In this document: positions 13,011-21,747 of the stretch, piece by piece
How the letters are laid out: every line of letters begins with the position of its first letter
Numbering within the stretch: the first letter of the stretch is position 1
IMG/VR virus record: IMGVR_UViG_3300003321_000240
Span: 1-42,965 of that record
DNA from: a virus
Reading direction: 5' to 3' (one strand)
DNA: 42,965 nucleotides
Notes under the pieces: model-generated
The model's database searches: none
Seen by the model: only the letters and a program-made list of their open reading frames with translations
Told to the model about the DNA's origin: nothing
Program-made: the position numbers and the translations under genes

Positions 13011-13154
13011 CCTCTATCAATGCATTTCAGCCGCCAATATGCGCGTATGCATTATGCACGCGGGCGAGTGGCCATAGGGCAGCAGTCGCACACACGAACG
13101 AACTCAATCGCTGCCTAGCTTTGAGACACTCGCGTCCAAGCAGATTGCCGGTAT

Positions 13155-13222
13155 GGCGAACATACCAGCTATTTCAAATAGCAATGAACTGAAAGGAGGA
13201 GTCGTTAGTAACCTCCGACTTC
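13155..13222 (-). other. Cluster of three small hairpins downstream of a gene
   Basis: Reading the minus strand after the stop at 13248 there are three stems in a row: GGAGG/CCTCC, GCTATT/AATAGC and GGTATG/CATACC. The first is followed by three T and might be a weak terminator; the others are unexplained. Confidence 0.35.
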
Positions 13223-13247
13223 TCTTGTTCAATCCACTACTCCTACT

Positions 13248-13577
13248 TCATGCAAACTCAACTTCACTCGCTTTCTCCGAACGCGCCGTCTTTGGCATTA
13301 ACGGCTTGCCGTCGACTTCCGTTGCGTTCAAATATGAATCTTGAACATTTTTACTCGCTGTAAAAAACGGACGTACCATTTCAATCAGCTTCCGGCGGTG
13401 CTCAATGTCAACGGGGTCACTGCTTTCCAGCAGCTCCTTGTCGCCATTTTCTTCCAGAATCGCGCGGACAACGACGGTTGCCGCGTGTTCTTGGCTGAAC
13501 GATTGTCCGCGCTCGACGAGTTTCGGGCAGACGCGCTTGAGTTGGTTAAGCAAGGATGTGTTGGTGATTTTTGGCAT
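13248..13577 (-). CDS. Hypothetical early protein (109 aa) ending in EFA
   Basis: Starts MPKITNTSLLNQLKRVCPKL and is largely helical (EHAATVVVRAILEENGDKEL, IEHRRKLIEMVRPFF), ending KASEVEFA. The frame is open up to 13631, but the extension crosses a G8 run and lacks protein-like character, so ATG 13577 is preferred. It is the first leftward gene after the divergent promoter region and so probably among the earliest expressed. Function unknown. Confidence 0.6.
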   Translation of the reverse strand: MPKITNTSLLNQLKRVCPKLVERGQSFSQEHAATVVVRAILEENGDKELLESSDPVDIEHRRKLIEMVRPFFTASKNVQDSYLNATEVDGKPLMPKTARSEKASEVEFA

Positions 13578-13705
13578 ACGATGTATGCTCAAAGGCATCC
13601 TAGCGGGGGGGGAGTCATTCCCGCCTGTCAACTGGATGTCAAAGAGCTATCGGCTTAATAGCAAGAGGCGTGCCAAGCGTAGCAAGCTTGCGGCCATTGG
13701 CGTAT

Positions 13706-13720
13706 GTCCTGTTCCCGGAC
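13706..13720. repeat. Dispersed palindrome, copy 5
   Basis: GTCC-TGTTCCC-GGAC in the divergent promoter region, upstream of the leftward early gene. Confidence 0.65.
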
Positions 13721-13836
13721 AACTCTGTCTCATTAGATTGGACACTACTTCCCGCCTCCCAAAATAAGCCATCCTAATTGTCCTGTTCCTCGACGTCCTC
13801 TTTTCCTACATGCCTCAATCCTAGCCATCGCCTTTC

Positions 13837-13864
13837 GCTATAGTGTGTATGGTCATGCTACCAA
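13837..13864 (-). promoter_or_regulatory. Candidate leftward early promoter
   Basis: TTGGTA (13864-13859), 16 bp, TATAGC (13842-13837) on the minus strand, pointing toward the early genes from within the gene-free divergent region. The match to consensus is modest (4/6 each), so this is tentative. The divergent region 13578-14102 contains two dispersed palindromes, a G8 run and no supported gene. Confidence 0.3.
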
Positions 13865-13986
13865 TGCCGTGCCTCTCTCCCCGTACCCCTTTAAATGGTG
13901 AGTGTGGAAATGATGAACCCACCCTCCAAAAATCGCACCAATTTAAGGGACTTTCCAGACAAACATCTCAGCAAGCAAAGAGTTCA

Positions 13987-14001
13987 GTCCGGATTTAGGA
14001 C
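13987..14001. repeat. Dispersed palindrome, copy 6
   Basis: GTCC-GGATTTA-GGAC with full flanks GTTCA/AAGAC, 67 bp upstream of the -35 box of the rightward promoter. Confidence 0.8.
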
Positions 14002-14067
14002 AAGACTTCGAAAGCTAGGAATCCGCTTTGCTGCTTGCACGCGCTGCCATTTTCGTGAAATATCCTA

Positions 14068-14095
14068 TTGACAACGCTATGGGTTGTGGTATGAT
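14068..14095 (+). promoter_or_regulatory. sigma70-type promoter for the packaging/structural genes
   Basis: A perfect TTGACA (14068-14073), a 16-bp spacer and TATGAT (14090-14095) give the strongest promoter match seen in the window, pointing rightward into the terminase genes. Host sigma70 recognition fits the absence of a phage RNA polymerase. The predicted start is about 14102. Confidence 0.7.
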
Positions 14096-14102
14096 ATAAG
14101 AA

Positions 14103-14276
14103 ATGAAGGACGAGAGCGTAGAGGCAGAAAAGCAGGGGGCGGGTGGCGAGCTACGTCCCCTGCTTTCGTTGAAAGAGTTGTTGGATAAACAAGATTTGAA
14201 ACCGTTCGATGGACGAAGAACTGAAATTGCCGGAGACCGAAGAACAGAAGCGTGCACGCAGCATTGCGCAGCTTGA
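14103..14276 (+). CDS. Possible small leader ORF (57 aa)
   Basis: The frame starts MKDESVEAEKQGAGG and continues LLSLKELLDKQDLKPF before running into the terminase gene out of frame. Its ATG coincides with the expected transcription start, so it would be leaderless. The first 35 residues look protein-like, the rest does not. Confidence 0.3.
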   Translation: MKDESVEAEKQGAGGELRPLLSLKELLDKQDLKPFDGRRTEIAGDRRTEACTQHCAA

Positions 14277-14796
14277 GGGTTATCGTGCCGGGCCGGAGAG
14301 TGGGAATAAGTATACGCGTCAAGGTGGACTCAACTCGCAATTGCCCAATGCGTTAAAAGGGGATATTGACCCGATCACGTTTCTCAAGTCCGAAAAACCC
14401 GCTCATCGTTTAATGGCAGAAATGTCGGCCCAGGGTTACTCAATAAGAGAAATCGCTGAATATACCGGCTATACCGAGCATCACATTAGCAACGTCCTGC
14501 GTCAGCCCGCAATGCGAGCGCATACGTTAAAAACAATCGAAAAAACCGTGCAAGATCAAATTAAAGACTTTTTGGAGGGCGAGGTTCTGCCTTCGCTGAA
14601 AAAGCTTGTTGCGGTTCGTGATAACGAAATGGCCCGTCCTGCCGACCAGCTTGCCGCTTCGAACAGCATCCTCGATCGCTACCTTGGCAAGCCCGTCCAG
14701 CCAATCACAGAAAATCAAAAGCCTCCATCCGAGTTAACCGACGAACAACTCCGACAAGAAGTTGAGCGCGAACTACGACAATCTAAGTCCAATTAA
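14209..14796 (+). CDS. terS: Terminase small subunit
   Basis: A 195-residue DNA-recognition subunit of the packaging motor. A helix-turn-helix is visible around residues 75-105 (GYSIREIAEYTGYTEHHISN), followed by a long oligomerisation helix (TVQDQIKDFLEGEVLPSLKK) and an acidic/basic C terminus (LTDEQLRQEVERELR) that would contact the large subunit. It directly precedes, and overlaps by 35 bp, the large subunit gene. No Shine-Dalgarno is visible, but the next in-frame Met is within the conserved part. It binds phage DNA at the packaging initiation site. Confidence 0.8.
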   Translation: MDEELKLPETEEQKRARSIAQLEGYRAGPESGNKYTRQGGLNSQLPNALKGDIDPITFLKSEKPAHRLMAEMSAQGYSIREIAEYTGYTEHHISNVLRQPAMRAHTLKTIEKTVQDQIKDFLEGEVLPSLKKLVAVRDNEMARPADQLAASNSILDRYLGKPVQPITENQKPPSELTDEQLRQEVERELRQSKSN

Positions 14797-16261
14797 GAGA
14801 GAGTTCTTGCTTCGGCAAGAGACTCGTAAGAGCTTTCTTAAGTGGTGTCTGCAATGCGGCTTTGAGCCTGCGTTGCATCATAGGCTTGTTATCTCCGAGC
14901 TAGAGAAAATCGTAGCGGGTGAGAACGACCGACTCATAATCCTCATGCCACCCGGGTCGGCCAAATCGACCTACACCTCAAAGCTTTTCCCTCCGTGGTT
15001 CCTTGCGCAACGTCCCAACCTGACAATCCTTGCCTGCTCCCATAGTGGTGAACTCGCAACGACATTTGGACGGTCTGCCCGCAACTTCGCCGAGGGAAAT
15101 GAACGTTGGTTGGGATACAGACTGGACAAAGCAAGCCGTGCTGCTGATGAATGGGCGGCATCGAACGGAGGGCAGTTCTTTTGCGCCGGTGTCGGCGCAG
15201 GCCTCTCTGGCCGCCGCGCTGACTTGGGACTGATCGACGATTTCGTTGGGAAGGAAGAAGAAGTGGCCAGCAAGTCATTCAACGACAAAGTCTGGGACTG
15301 GTATCTCAACGATTTTGTGCCGCGCTTGAAGCCAGGTGCAGCACGGGTTATCATAGCTAACCATAGAAACGAAGACGACTTGGTCGGACGCTTGATGAAA
15401 AATGAGCCGACTAAGTGGAGGATTATTAAGTTGCGGCTGCTTATCGAGACACAGGAGCAAGCCGATAGCGACCCGCTGGGTCGCAAGGTTGGTGAATATC
15501 TTTGGCCGGAGTACTTCACCAAAGAGCTGGTTACCGAACGCATGGCGAATCCACGCTCGTCAGGCATCGAGCAACAAGAACCTAGTCCTGAAAAAGGAGG
15601 TTTCTTTCAGAAAGAGTGGTTCGATAACAATGAATATCATTCGCCGAAGGACGTCGAAACCGGCCACTTCTACGGCGCGAGTGACCACGCAATTAGCGAG
15701 GCGCAACGTGCCGATCTTTCGTGCCTTGGCCTTGGCGTTCTTCGGGACGGTTTGCTTTACGTGCATTACGACCTGGCATGGGACAAGATGGGTTCAGAAA
15801 AGCAGGTCGCTGAGTGGCTGCGCCTTGGTGGAACATACAAGCCCTTGAACTGGTGGGCAGAGAAAGGTCACATTTCGAAGTCGTTGCTGCCCTTTCTAAC
15901 CATCCAGATGCACGAAAAGAAAGTGTATTTCACAATCACTCCTATCTCCCCGACGGCTGACAAAATGACCCGCGCACAAAGCGCGAAAGCCATGATGTCG
16001 ATGGGTTTGATTAAGTGGCCGGCGTTCGCTCCTTGGTATCAACGCGCAAAAAGAGAACTGCTTCTGTTCCCTAACGGCGCGCATGACGACTTTGTCGACT
16101 TCCTTGCGCACCTCGGCGCAGGCGTCCACATGATGGCGAACATGAAGGCGAAAAAAGTTGAATTTGCTAACGAGCCTACAAGCGGCTTTAACATCACGCC
16201 ACGTCTTATCAAAGAAGAACGCACGCGCAATCTCCGAATCCGTTCAATGCTTGACCGATGA
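14762..16261 (+). CDS. terL: Terminase large subunit
   Basis: The packaging ATPase/nuclease, 499 residues. Walker A is MPPGSAKST (62-70), Walker B LGLIDD (155-160), preceded by the SGRRAD stretch typical of phage large terminases. The RNase H-like nuclease domain has D308 (GASDHA) and the HDDFVD motif (441-446). The frame has no early ATG; it starts with TTG at 14762, so translation probably depends on coupling with the small subunit. It pumps DNA into the prohead through the portal and cuts genome units from concatemers. The stop overlaps the portal start (ATGA). Confidence 0.95.
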   Translation: MSANYDNLSPIKREFLLRQETRKSFLKWCLQCGFEPALHHRLVISELEKIVAGENDRLIILMPPGSAKSTYTSKLFPPWFLAQRPNLTILACSHSGELATTFGRSARNFAEGNERWLGYRLDKASRAADEWAASNGGQFFCAGVGAGLSGRRADLGLIDDFVGKEEEVASKSFNDKVWDWYLNDFVPRLKPGAARVIIANHRNEDDLVGRLMKNEPTKWRIIKLRLLIETQEQADSDPLGRKVGEYLWPEYFTKELVTERMANPRSSGIEQQEPSPEKGGFFQKEWFDNNEYHSPKDVETGHFYGASDHAISEAQRADLSCLGLGVLRDGLLYVHYDLAWDKMGSEKQVAEWLRLGGTYKPLNWWAEKGHISKSLLPFLTIQMHEKKVYFTITPISPTADKMTRAQSAKAMMSMGLIKWPAFAPWYQRAKRELLLFPNGAHDDFVDFLAHLGAGVHMMANMKAKKVEFANEPTSGFNITPRLIKEERTRNLRIRSMLDR

Positions 16262-18378
16262 ACGATTTACAACAGCAACAATCCCAAGTCGAAGATAACA
16301 AGCAAGACGTCTTGCCCACAGAGCAAGAAACCGTCAAGCTTTGGCGTAAGCGCATTAAAGATGCGAAGGCTTACTTCGATGACGACTTCAAACGGATGCA
16401 GGAGAACATGAAGTTCGCTGCCGGCATCCAATGGATGAGTCAGGAAAGCATTGACGATAAAGAAGATCGTTATATTGCGAACATCACAACGCATCATGTT
16501 AATCAGAAAGTAGCTTCGCTTTACGGTCGTGACCCGAAAGCCATTAGCCGTCGTCGGAAGCGGCTGGATTATCAGTTGTGGGACGGCTCAAACGAGCAGT
16601 TGATTTCAGCACAGCTTGCCTTGCAAGGTTCAATGGTTTCTGGCATGATGACGCCGGAGTCGGTTCAAGCACAGGCGTTGATGCAAGACTTCCAGCAAGG
16701 ACAGCAGATTGAGAAGCTGTGCGAGAAGGTCGGCAAGACGCTAGAATACCTCTATGCGTATCAATGCGATACGCAGGCTCCTTCATTTAAGTTCCAGATG
16801 AAGCAACTTGTTCGTCGAGTTGTTACATGCGGCGTCGGTTATGTCAGATTGAACTACGTTCAGAACTTTGATCATGTTCTTTCGTCCTCGTTGACCGATG
16901 ATTCATTGGCATACAGAATTAAGCGAGCTAAGTCAATCATTGCTGGCATTGATGACGATACGATTCAGAAAGATGATCCGCGTGTTGAGCAGCTTCGGTT
17001 GCTTCTTGAAAGCGTGCAGTCCTCAGTGCAGCAGGGAGACACAACGAATGTTGAGCAACGACTCGAGTTTGATTTCCCTTCTGCCACGTCAATTATTGTT
17101 GATCCCAAGTGTAAATGCTTGAAAGGCTTTATTGGCGCGGAGTGGATAGCGCAGCAGTATATTTTGCCGCTCGACACAGCAAATAGTTATTTTGAACTGC
17201 GCGGCGACAAGGCCGTCAAAGTTGGTGGCGAGTTCGTTCAATACGCTGACGATGCAATGGAAATGCCCAAACCGACGCAGGACGCCAAGCCGGAAGATAA
17301 GTCGAAGAATCCGTTGGGATGCTTCTGGGAGGTTTATGATTTGACCACGAAGTCGTACTTCTTTATCTGCGACGGCTGGCCTGAATACGTGCAAGCCCCC
17401 AAAGCCTGCGACCCTTGTATCAATCGTTTCTGGCCAATCTTTGCGTTGACATTTAATGACATTGAAGTTGAACCCGGCGGCAAGGTCCATATCTATCCGC
17501 CATCTGATGTTCAGTTAATAAAGCCGATGCAGAAAGAACGGAATAGGACTAGACAAGAACTCCGCGAGCACCGCAAGGTCAACCGTCCGTTCTTTTGGGG
17601 TCTTGCTTCGAACATTGATGAAAAGGATCAAGAGAAACTCGCAAATCACGAAACCGGCGAGTTCATTCCTTTGACGTCAGCTCCGAATGGCGCGAACGGC
17701 CAACAGAATGTTGTTGACGCCATTGGCAAATGGACCGGAGTCCCGATTGACGGGAACATGTATAGCACGCAAGCGTTGGATGAGGATACTTCGTTGGCTG
17801 TTGGTTCTAACGCTATCCAACAAGGCATGCCCATTCGGCACGTTGCTGCAACGCCTGCGGTAATTCAGGAGCAGTCGAGAGTTAGTGGTGTCAATAGTAA
17901 TGTCGACGATCTCGATGACTTGCTTTCCGAACTGGCCCAAGCAAGTGGCGAAATGATGCTTAGGGAGTTTACGCCGCAAACAGTTCAGCGCATTGTTGGT
18001 CGTGGCGCGGTCTGGCCTGACGTGCAACGCGAAGACTTCCTTAACGAGATTTTTCTCGATATTGTTGCTTCGTCGAGCGGCCGTCCGAACAAAGCTGTCG
18101 AGATTGCGAACTTCGAGCGCATCGCTCCTGTCATCATGCAAGCTTTGCAGAACCCGGTTCTTTGGCCGATTGTTGAGGAAGGCATCAAGCGTCTTGACGA
18201 CCGCCTTGATATTGCGAAGTTCCTGCCAAACCCGCAAATGCAAGCAATGATGCAGTCGCAGTTTATGCAGCAAGGTCAGCCTACACAGCAACCCGGTCTT
18301 GCCAAGCAAGCACCGCCGCATCAAGCTACTGGCCAGCCACCGGCCAGCGCGCAACCGATGCCGGGTATTGTTAAATAA
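16258..18378 (+). CDS. Portal protein, P22 type
   Basis: A 706-residue portal of the long P22-like kind. The N terminus is Q-rich and charged; VNQKVASLYGRDPKA and the wing/stem regions follow. FDFPSATSIIVDPKCKCLKG and FIGAEWIAQQYILPLD fit the family's core pattern. The C-terminal 60 residues are Gln/Pro/Met-rich (MQAMMQSQFMQQGQ), perhaps equivalent to the barrel or a disordered tail. It forms the dodecameric ring at one capsid vertex, docks the terminase and later the adaptor. It starts within the ATGA overlap with the terminase. Confidence 0.92.
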   Translation: MNDLQQQQSQVEDNKQDVLPTEQETVKLWRKRIKDAKAYFDDDFKRMQENMKFAAGIQWMSQESIDDKEDRYIANITTHHVNQKVASLYGRDPKAISRRRKRLDYQLWDGSNEQLISAQLALQGSMVSGMMTPESVQAQALMQDFQQGQQIEKLCEKVGKTLEYLYAYQCDTQAPSFKFQMKQLVRRVVTCGVGYVRLNYVQNFDHVLSSSLTDDSLAYRIKRAKSIIAGIDDDTIQKDDPRVEQLRLLLESVQSSVQQGDTTNVEQRLEFDFPSATSIIVDPKCKCLKGFIGAEWIAQQYILPLDTANSYFELRGDKAVKVGGEFVQYADDAMEMPKPTQDAKPEDKSKNPLGCFWEVYDLTTKSYFFICDGWPEYVQAPKACDPCINRFWPIFALTFNDIEVEPGGKVHIYPPSDVQLIKPMQKERNRTRQELREHRKVNRPFFWGLASNIDEKDQEKLANHETGEFIPLTSAPNGANGQQNVVDAIGKWTGVPIDGNMYSTQALDEDTSLAVGSNAIQQGMPIRHVAATPAVIQEQSRVSGVNSNVDDLDDLLSELAQASGEMMLREFTPQTVQRIVGRGAVWPDVQREDFLNEIFLDIVASSSGRPNKAVEIANFERIAPVIMQALQNPVLWPIVEEGIKRLDDRLDIAKFLPNPQMQAMMQSQFMQQGQPTQQPGLAKQAPPHQATGQPPASAQPMPGIVK

Positions 18379-18383
18379 AATTT

Positions 18384-19430
18384 ATGTTACACAAATACAT
18401 GGTGCTTCGTGCACCGGACGCTAATACCGATGGGAGTTCGTCCAACTCATCCGACGCTAACGGTGCTGATTCGTCACAGCAAGAACAGGACGCACAAGAA
18501 CAGTCGCAGGAGAACGAGGAATCGTCTTCCGAAACGGCTGATAGCGAGGAGTCGTCCGCCAATGCTACTGGGGAAGAACAAGAAGCTGACGCCCAGGAAA
18601 ACAGTCAGCAAGAGGAGCAGCAAGAACAAGAGGAAGCTGCTCAAGAAGAAAACGTCGTAGTTGACAAAGAGGAAGACAAGAAGCTTCCTTTTCATAAACA
18701 TCCACGGTTCCAAGAAGTCATTAACGAGAAGAACCAGTTCAAGCAAGAGGTTGAAAAAGTCAAACCTCTTGTTGACCAGGCAACCGTTCTCAACGATTTC
18801 ATGCGGGATAACCAAATCTCTCCGCAAGAGTTCCAGTCTGCTTTGCAGTACTTGCAAGCTTTGCGTCGCGACCCCGTTGCGGCGTTCAAGATGTTGCAGC
18901 CTACTTACGAGCAACTGGCCCAGTTTGCGGGAGAACGGCTTCCAGCGGAACTGCAAGCCGAGGTGTCTGCTGGAACGCTCACGCTCGAACGGGCAAAGCA
19001 AATCGCTCGTGCCGAGGCAAATGAGCGTTATCAGCAGGTTCGTCAAAGCTGGCAGCAGAACGGACAGCAATCCGCCGTGGGTGATGTTGTTGGAGCTACT
19101 AAAAATCTTTGGGTTCAAACCAAACAAACAATCGACCCGGATTTGAAAGCTGGTAGTGCGTTGTGGGAACAGACCGACCTAAGGCTTCGTGCTTTAGAAG
19201 CGTCAACTCCGCCGCGCAATGCACAGGAAGCTCAACATCTGTGTGAAAAAGCGTACACTGAAGCAAAGACATTCTTAAAAGGCCTTGCGCCTCGTCAGCC
19301 TGTCCAACGGAAGAACGCCTTGCAATCACGACATTCAGCGTCGGGAAACAATCAAGTGGTTAAGTCAGCCGAAGACGTAGCTCGCGCTATTTCTCGTGGC
19401 GTTAAACCACACCAATTAAGATACTCATAA
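18384..19430 (+). CDS. Scaffolding protein
   Basis: A 348-residue protein with a very acidic, Ser/Gln/Glu-rich N-terminal third, then FHKHPRFQEVINEKNQFKQE, a helical centre and a basic C terminus (residues about 300-348) that would bind the coat protein. Position between portal and capsid, composition and the HPRFQEVI pattern are those of podovirus scaffolds, which direct prohead assembly and leave before or during packaging. The ATG lies five bases after the portal stop. No protease motif is visible, so it is probably recycled rather than cleaved. Confidence 0.85.
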   Translation: MLHKYMVLRAPDANTDGSSSNSSDANGADSSQQEQDAQEQSQENEESSSETADSEESSANATGEEQEADAQENSQQEEQQEQEEAAQEENVVVDKEEDKKLPFHKHPRFQEVINEKNQFKQEVEKVKPLVDQATVLNDFMRDNQISPQEFQSALQYLQALRRDPVAAFKMLQPTYEQLAQFAGERLPAELQAEVSAGTLTLERAKQIARAEANERYQQVRQSWQQNGQQSAVGDVVGATKNLWVQTKQTIDPDLKAGSALWEQTDLRLRALEASTPPRNAQEAQHLCEKAYTEAKTFLKGLAPRQPVQRKNALQSRHSASGNNQVVKSAEDVARAISRGVKPHQLRYS

Positions 19431-19431
19431 T

Positions 19432-20472
19432 ATGGCATTAGGATACGTAACAGCGGGTGACCTCGCAGCCGGACTGCTTCCATTGCACGTCCGCGGCGAC
19501 GCTCTCGCACAGACAATGCAGGACAAGCCGTGGCTCAAATGGTGGGAGTCGAAGAAAAAGACTTTCCCTGGCGGCTTGAACTTTCAAATCACTGAACCCG
19601 TTCAAGGTCAGTTCATGTCGGATACGACGACCTTGCAAGGCTACTCGCAGGACGACCAGTTGAATTTCGGTCAGGCGGCGAACATGCAGCGGACGTCCTT
19701 CTTTGGCAAGGAACATAACTACGGCCTTATCATCACATGGACGGAGTTGAAACAAGACGGCATCACGATTGATGACAAGCAGGCCGTGCGTCGTCATAGC
19801 GATAAGGAGTTGTTCGTGTTGACGGACGTGCTTAAAAACCGCATGAGCGACTTTGCAGAATCGTACGCTCGCGGCAAGGCGCGTTTGTTCTTCCTTGACG
19901 GCTCTCAAGACCCGAAAGCTATGGCTGGGTTTAAGAGCATCGTGCAGGATACGAATACCACTGGCACGGTTGGTGGCATTAGCAAGTCAGTTTATCCCTG
20001 GTGGCAGAACCGGGCAAACCTGAACTTACAGCCGTCTGGCGAGAATCAGACGCTTTGCCGGTTCTTCCAGTCCGAACTGCGCATGCTTCGTTTGTATGGT
20101 GGCCGTCCTGACGCCGCATTCTGCGGTCAAGACTTCCTCAATGCTCTTGAAATGGAAATTCGTGCGAAGGGCATTTACACGCAGGAAGGTTTCACAAAGG
20201 ATGACACGAATGACTTCGGTCAGGGTGCTGTCTCGTTGAAAGGCCTTGGCCGGTTCGTTTGGGAACCCATGCTCGACCAGCTTGGCGAATCTAAACGTTG
20301 CTACATCCTCGATTCCCGTCGCATCAAAGTGCGTCCAATGGAGGATGAAGACGATAAGGCGTTGACTCCTACGCGTCCTTATAACTATCTGGTGTTCTTG
20401 CACAACATCACTTGGACTGGCGCAATGACCACTCAGCAGCTTAACGCTCAGGGTGCTTACGCCATCGCTTAA
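19432..20472 (+). CDS. Major capsid protein
   Basis: 346 residues, expected HK97-fold coat protein. Recognisable by position after the scaffold and by the sequence style: a short N arm, a beta-rich centre (GGLNFQITEPVQGQFMSDTT), a long spine helix (DKELFVLTDVLKNRMSDFAE) and a C-terminal beta region ending in QLNAQGAYAIA. No delta-domain protease site is evident. The gene is followed directly by a copy of the GTCC-N7-GGAC palindrome (20478-20492) and then by a secreted-looking protein. Confidence 0.88.
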   Translation: MALGYVTAGDLAAGLLPLHVRGDALAQTMQDKPWLKWWESKKKTFPGGLNFQITEPVQGQFMSDTTTLQGYSQDDQLNFGQAANMQRTSFFGKEHNYGLIITWTELKQDGITIDDKQAVRRHSDKELFVLTDVLKNRMSDFAESYARGKARLFFLDGSQDPKAMAGFKSIVQDTNTTGTVGGISKSVYPWWQNRANLNLQPSGENQTLCRFFQSELRMLRLYGGRPDAAFCGQDFLNALEMEIRAKGIYTQEGFTKDDTNDFGQGAVSLKGLGRFVWEPMLDQLGESKRCYILDSRRIKVRPMEDEDDKALTPTRPYNYLVFLHNITWTGAMTTQQLNAQGAYAIA

Positions 20473-20477
20473 GTTCA

Positions 20478-20492
20478 GTCCAGAATTAGGAC
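20478..20492. repeat. Dispersed palindrome, copy 7
   Basis: GTCC-AGAATTA-GGAC filling the 25-bp gap between the capsid stop and the ATG of the signal-peptide protein. Confidence 0.8.
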
Positions 20493-20497
20493 AAAAC

Positions 20498-21250
20498 ATG
20501 AATATGAAAAAATTACTCATCTCGTTGCTTGCGACGGTCTCTGTCGCTGCAGTTGCTTCACCGGTACCGAAGTTCCTCCCGTTGCTTTCGGGATACAATG
20601 TTGCCGTTCCTACTAATACCGCTGCCGGTCTTGGTGTCACGAATACATTGTATACGACCTACAACGGGCAGGTTCTTCACTCATTGACGAATGACGTTAT
20701 TAACGGCACTCTTCAAACGAACCTCCAAAACGCTGATGCATTCAAGTATGTTGAGTTGATGCCTGACGCTAATGGCGACGTAAATGCGAACACTGCGCTG
20801 TTCATTTACGTCGGTAATACTAACTGGATTCCGGTTGTCGTGACGAATTCAGTTGGGCAGTATATGGTTACGAATACATGGCTGCTGGCCCCGGCGGGTC
20901 CGTTCCCGAATTGGATGTATCCGGCAACAACGAATTATTATGGCGTTTATACGAACGCTGCAACTAATCTTGTTACGGTTACATTGTATCGGGCACCGGC
21001 ATTGAATCCACAGGGAATGTATCCGGCTTCTTTGAAGCCTTTCGTTCCTCTTTGGGAAACTACGAATACGTTCTCGTTTTCGTTCAGTCCTCAAGGGATT
21101 CAGCCAGTTGGTATGTATACCAACTTGCCAACCACTTGGTTGCAGGGGGCAAGATACGTTTATGCTTCTATCACTGCTGGCGTCAATACCGGCAACTCTG
21201 GAAGCGCGGGTATCTTGGTTAACCAACTCGGTATCCTTCAACCTCAATAA
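20498..21250 (+). CDS. Signal-peptide protein next to the capsid gene
   Basis: Starts MNMKKLLISLLATVSVAAVA, a classic Sec signal with likely cleavage near ASP. The mature part (about 225 residues) is beta-rich and full of Thr/Asn/Tyr/Pro, with repeated 'TNT' turns. The frame extends back to an ATG at 20453 inside the capsid gene, but that would translate the palindrome; 20498 is the better start. Position suggests a head decoration protein, the signal peptide suggests export; I cannot decide. A strong terminator follows. Confidence 0.7.
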   Translation: MNMKKLLISLLATVSVAAVASPVPKFLPLLSGYNVAVPTNTAAGLGVTNTLYTTYNGQVLHSLTNDVINGTLQTNLQNADAFKYVELMPDANGDVNANTALFIYVGNTNWIPVVVTNSVGQYMVTNTWLLAPAGPFPNWMYPATTNYYGVYTNAATNLVTVTLYRAPALNPQGMYPASLKPFVPLWETTNTFSFSFSPQGIQPVGMYTNLPTTWLQGARYVYASITAGVNTGNSGSAGILVNQLGILQPQ

Positions 21251-21255
21251 TTAAC

Positions 21256-21287
21256 AAAGGCGGTTAGTTGCTAACTAACCGCCTTTT
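21256..21287 (+). terminator. Rho-independent terminator after capsid module
   Basis: A perfect 14-bp stem (AAAGGCGGTTAGTT / AACTAACCGCCTTT) with a three-base GCT loop, running into TTTT. Because the stem is flanked by A on one side and T on the other it may work in both directions. It separates highly expressed head genes from tail genes. Confidence 0.9.
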
Positions 21288-21306
21288 AAAAGAGAAAGAC
21301 AAATAT

Positions 21307-21735
21307 ATGGAAGTAGCAAATGCAAGAATGCGGTTGAACAAAGTCGGCTCTGATGTGCCGATTACGGATATGACTCCGGCAGAAGCAATGCTGTTGCATA
21401 TTCTGCACGGGCCGTCGAATGGTGGATTGAGTTTTGGTGAGGAGTTTGAGAAGATTACGGTTACTGGTACGGCGAAGGTTAAGGATGACAAAGGAGTTCT
21501 TCGTGATCGCACTGACGTCGAGGAACTCAAACGTCTCCGAGCCAAGTACGGCGGTGCGAGAGACAAAACCAACAAATCTATCATCGACTCTATCTGGCCG
21601 AACAAGCTTCAACCGAATCTGCCGAAGACGTTCAAGGAGATCAAATGGACCGAAGTCGCCGACGCTGGGTTTGAAACCGCTTCAATCAACTACGCAACCG
21701 GCGCGTTGTCCACTCCCTCGTTGCCGACAAAATAA
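21307..21735 (+). CDS. Hypothetical virion-module protein (142 aa)
   Basis: Starts MEVANARMRLNKVGSDVPIT after a purine-rich AAAGAGAAAGA. The frame extends back to 21268, but that ATG lies inside the terminator stem, so 21307 is chosen. The protein has a helical N-terminal segment (TPAEAMLLHILHGP) and a charged centre. Position between capsid and adaptor genes suggests a minor head or head-completion protein; no family recognised. Confidence 0.65.
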   Translation: MEVANARMRLNKVGSDVPITDMTPAEAMLLHILHGPSNGGLSFGEEFEKITVTGTAKVKDDKGVLRDRTDVEELKRLRAKYGGARDKTNKSIIDSIWPNKLQPNLPKTFKEIKWTEVADAGFETASINYATGALSTPSLPTK

Positions 21736-21747
21736 GGAATCAACAAA

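Noticed and set aside
13600-13615. G8 run as a quadruplex or phase-variable tract
   Set aside because: A single G-run cannot form an intramolecular quadruplex and it lies upstream of the preferred start, so it is not in a supported gene.
13838-13850. T7-like promoter core CACTATAG on the minus strand
   Set aside because: Only the 8-base core matches, it appears once, and no single-subunit RNA polymerase gene is seen.
20453-20497. Upstream start for the signal-peptide protein
   Set aside because: It lies in the capsid gene, translates the palindrome and would bury the signal peptide.
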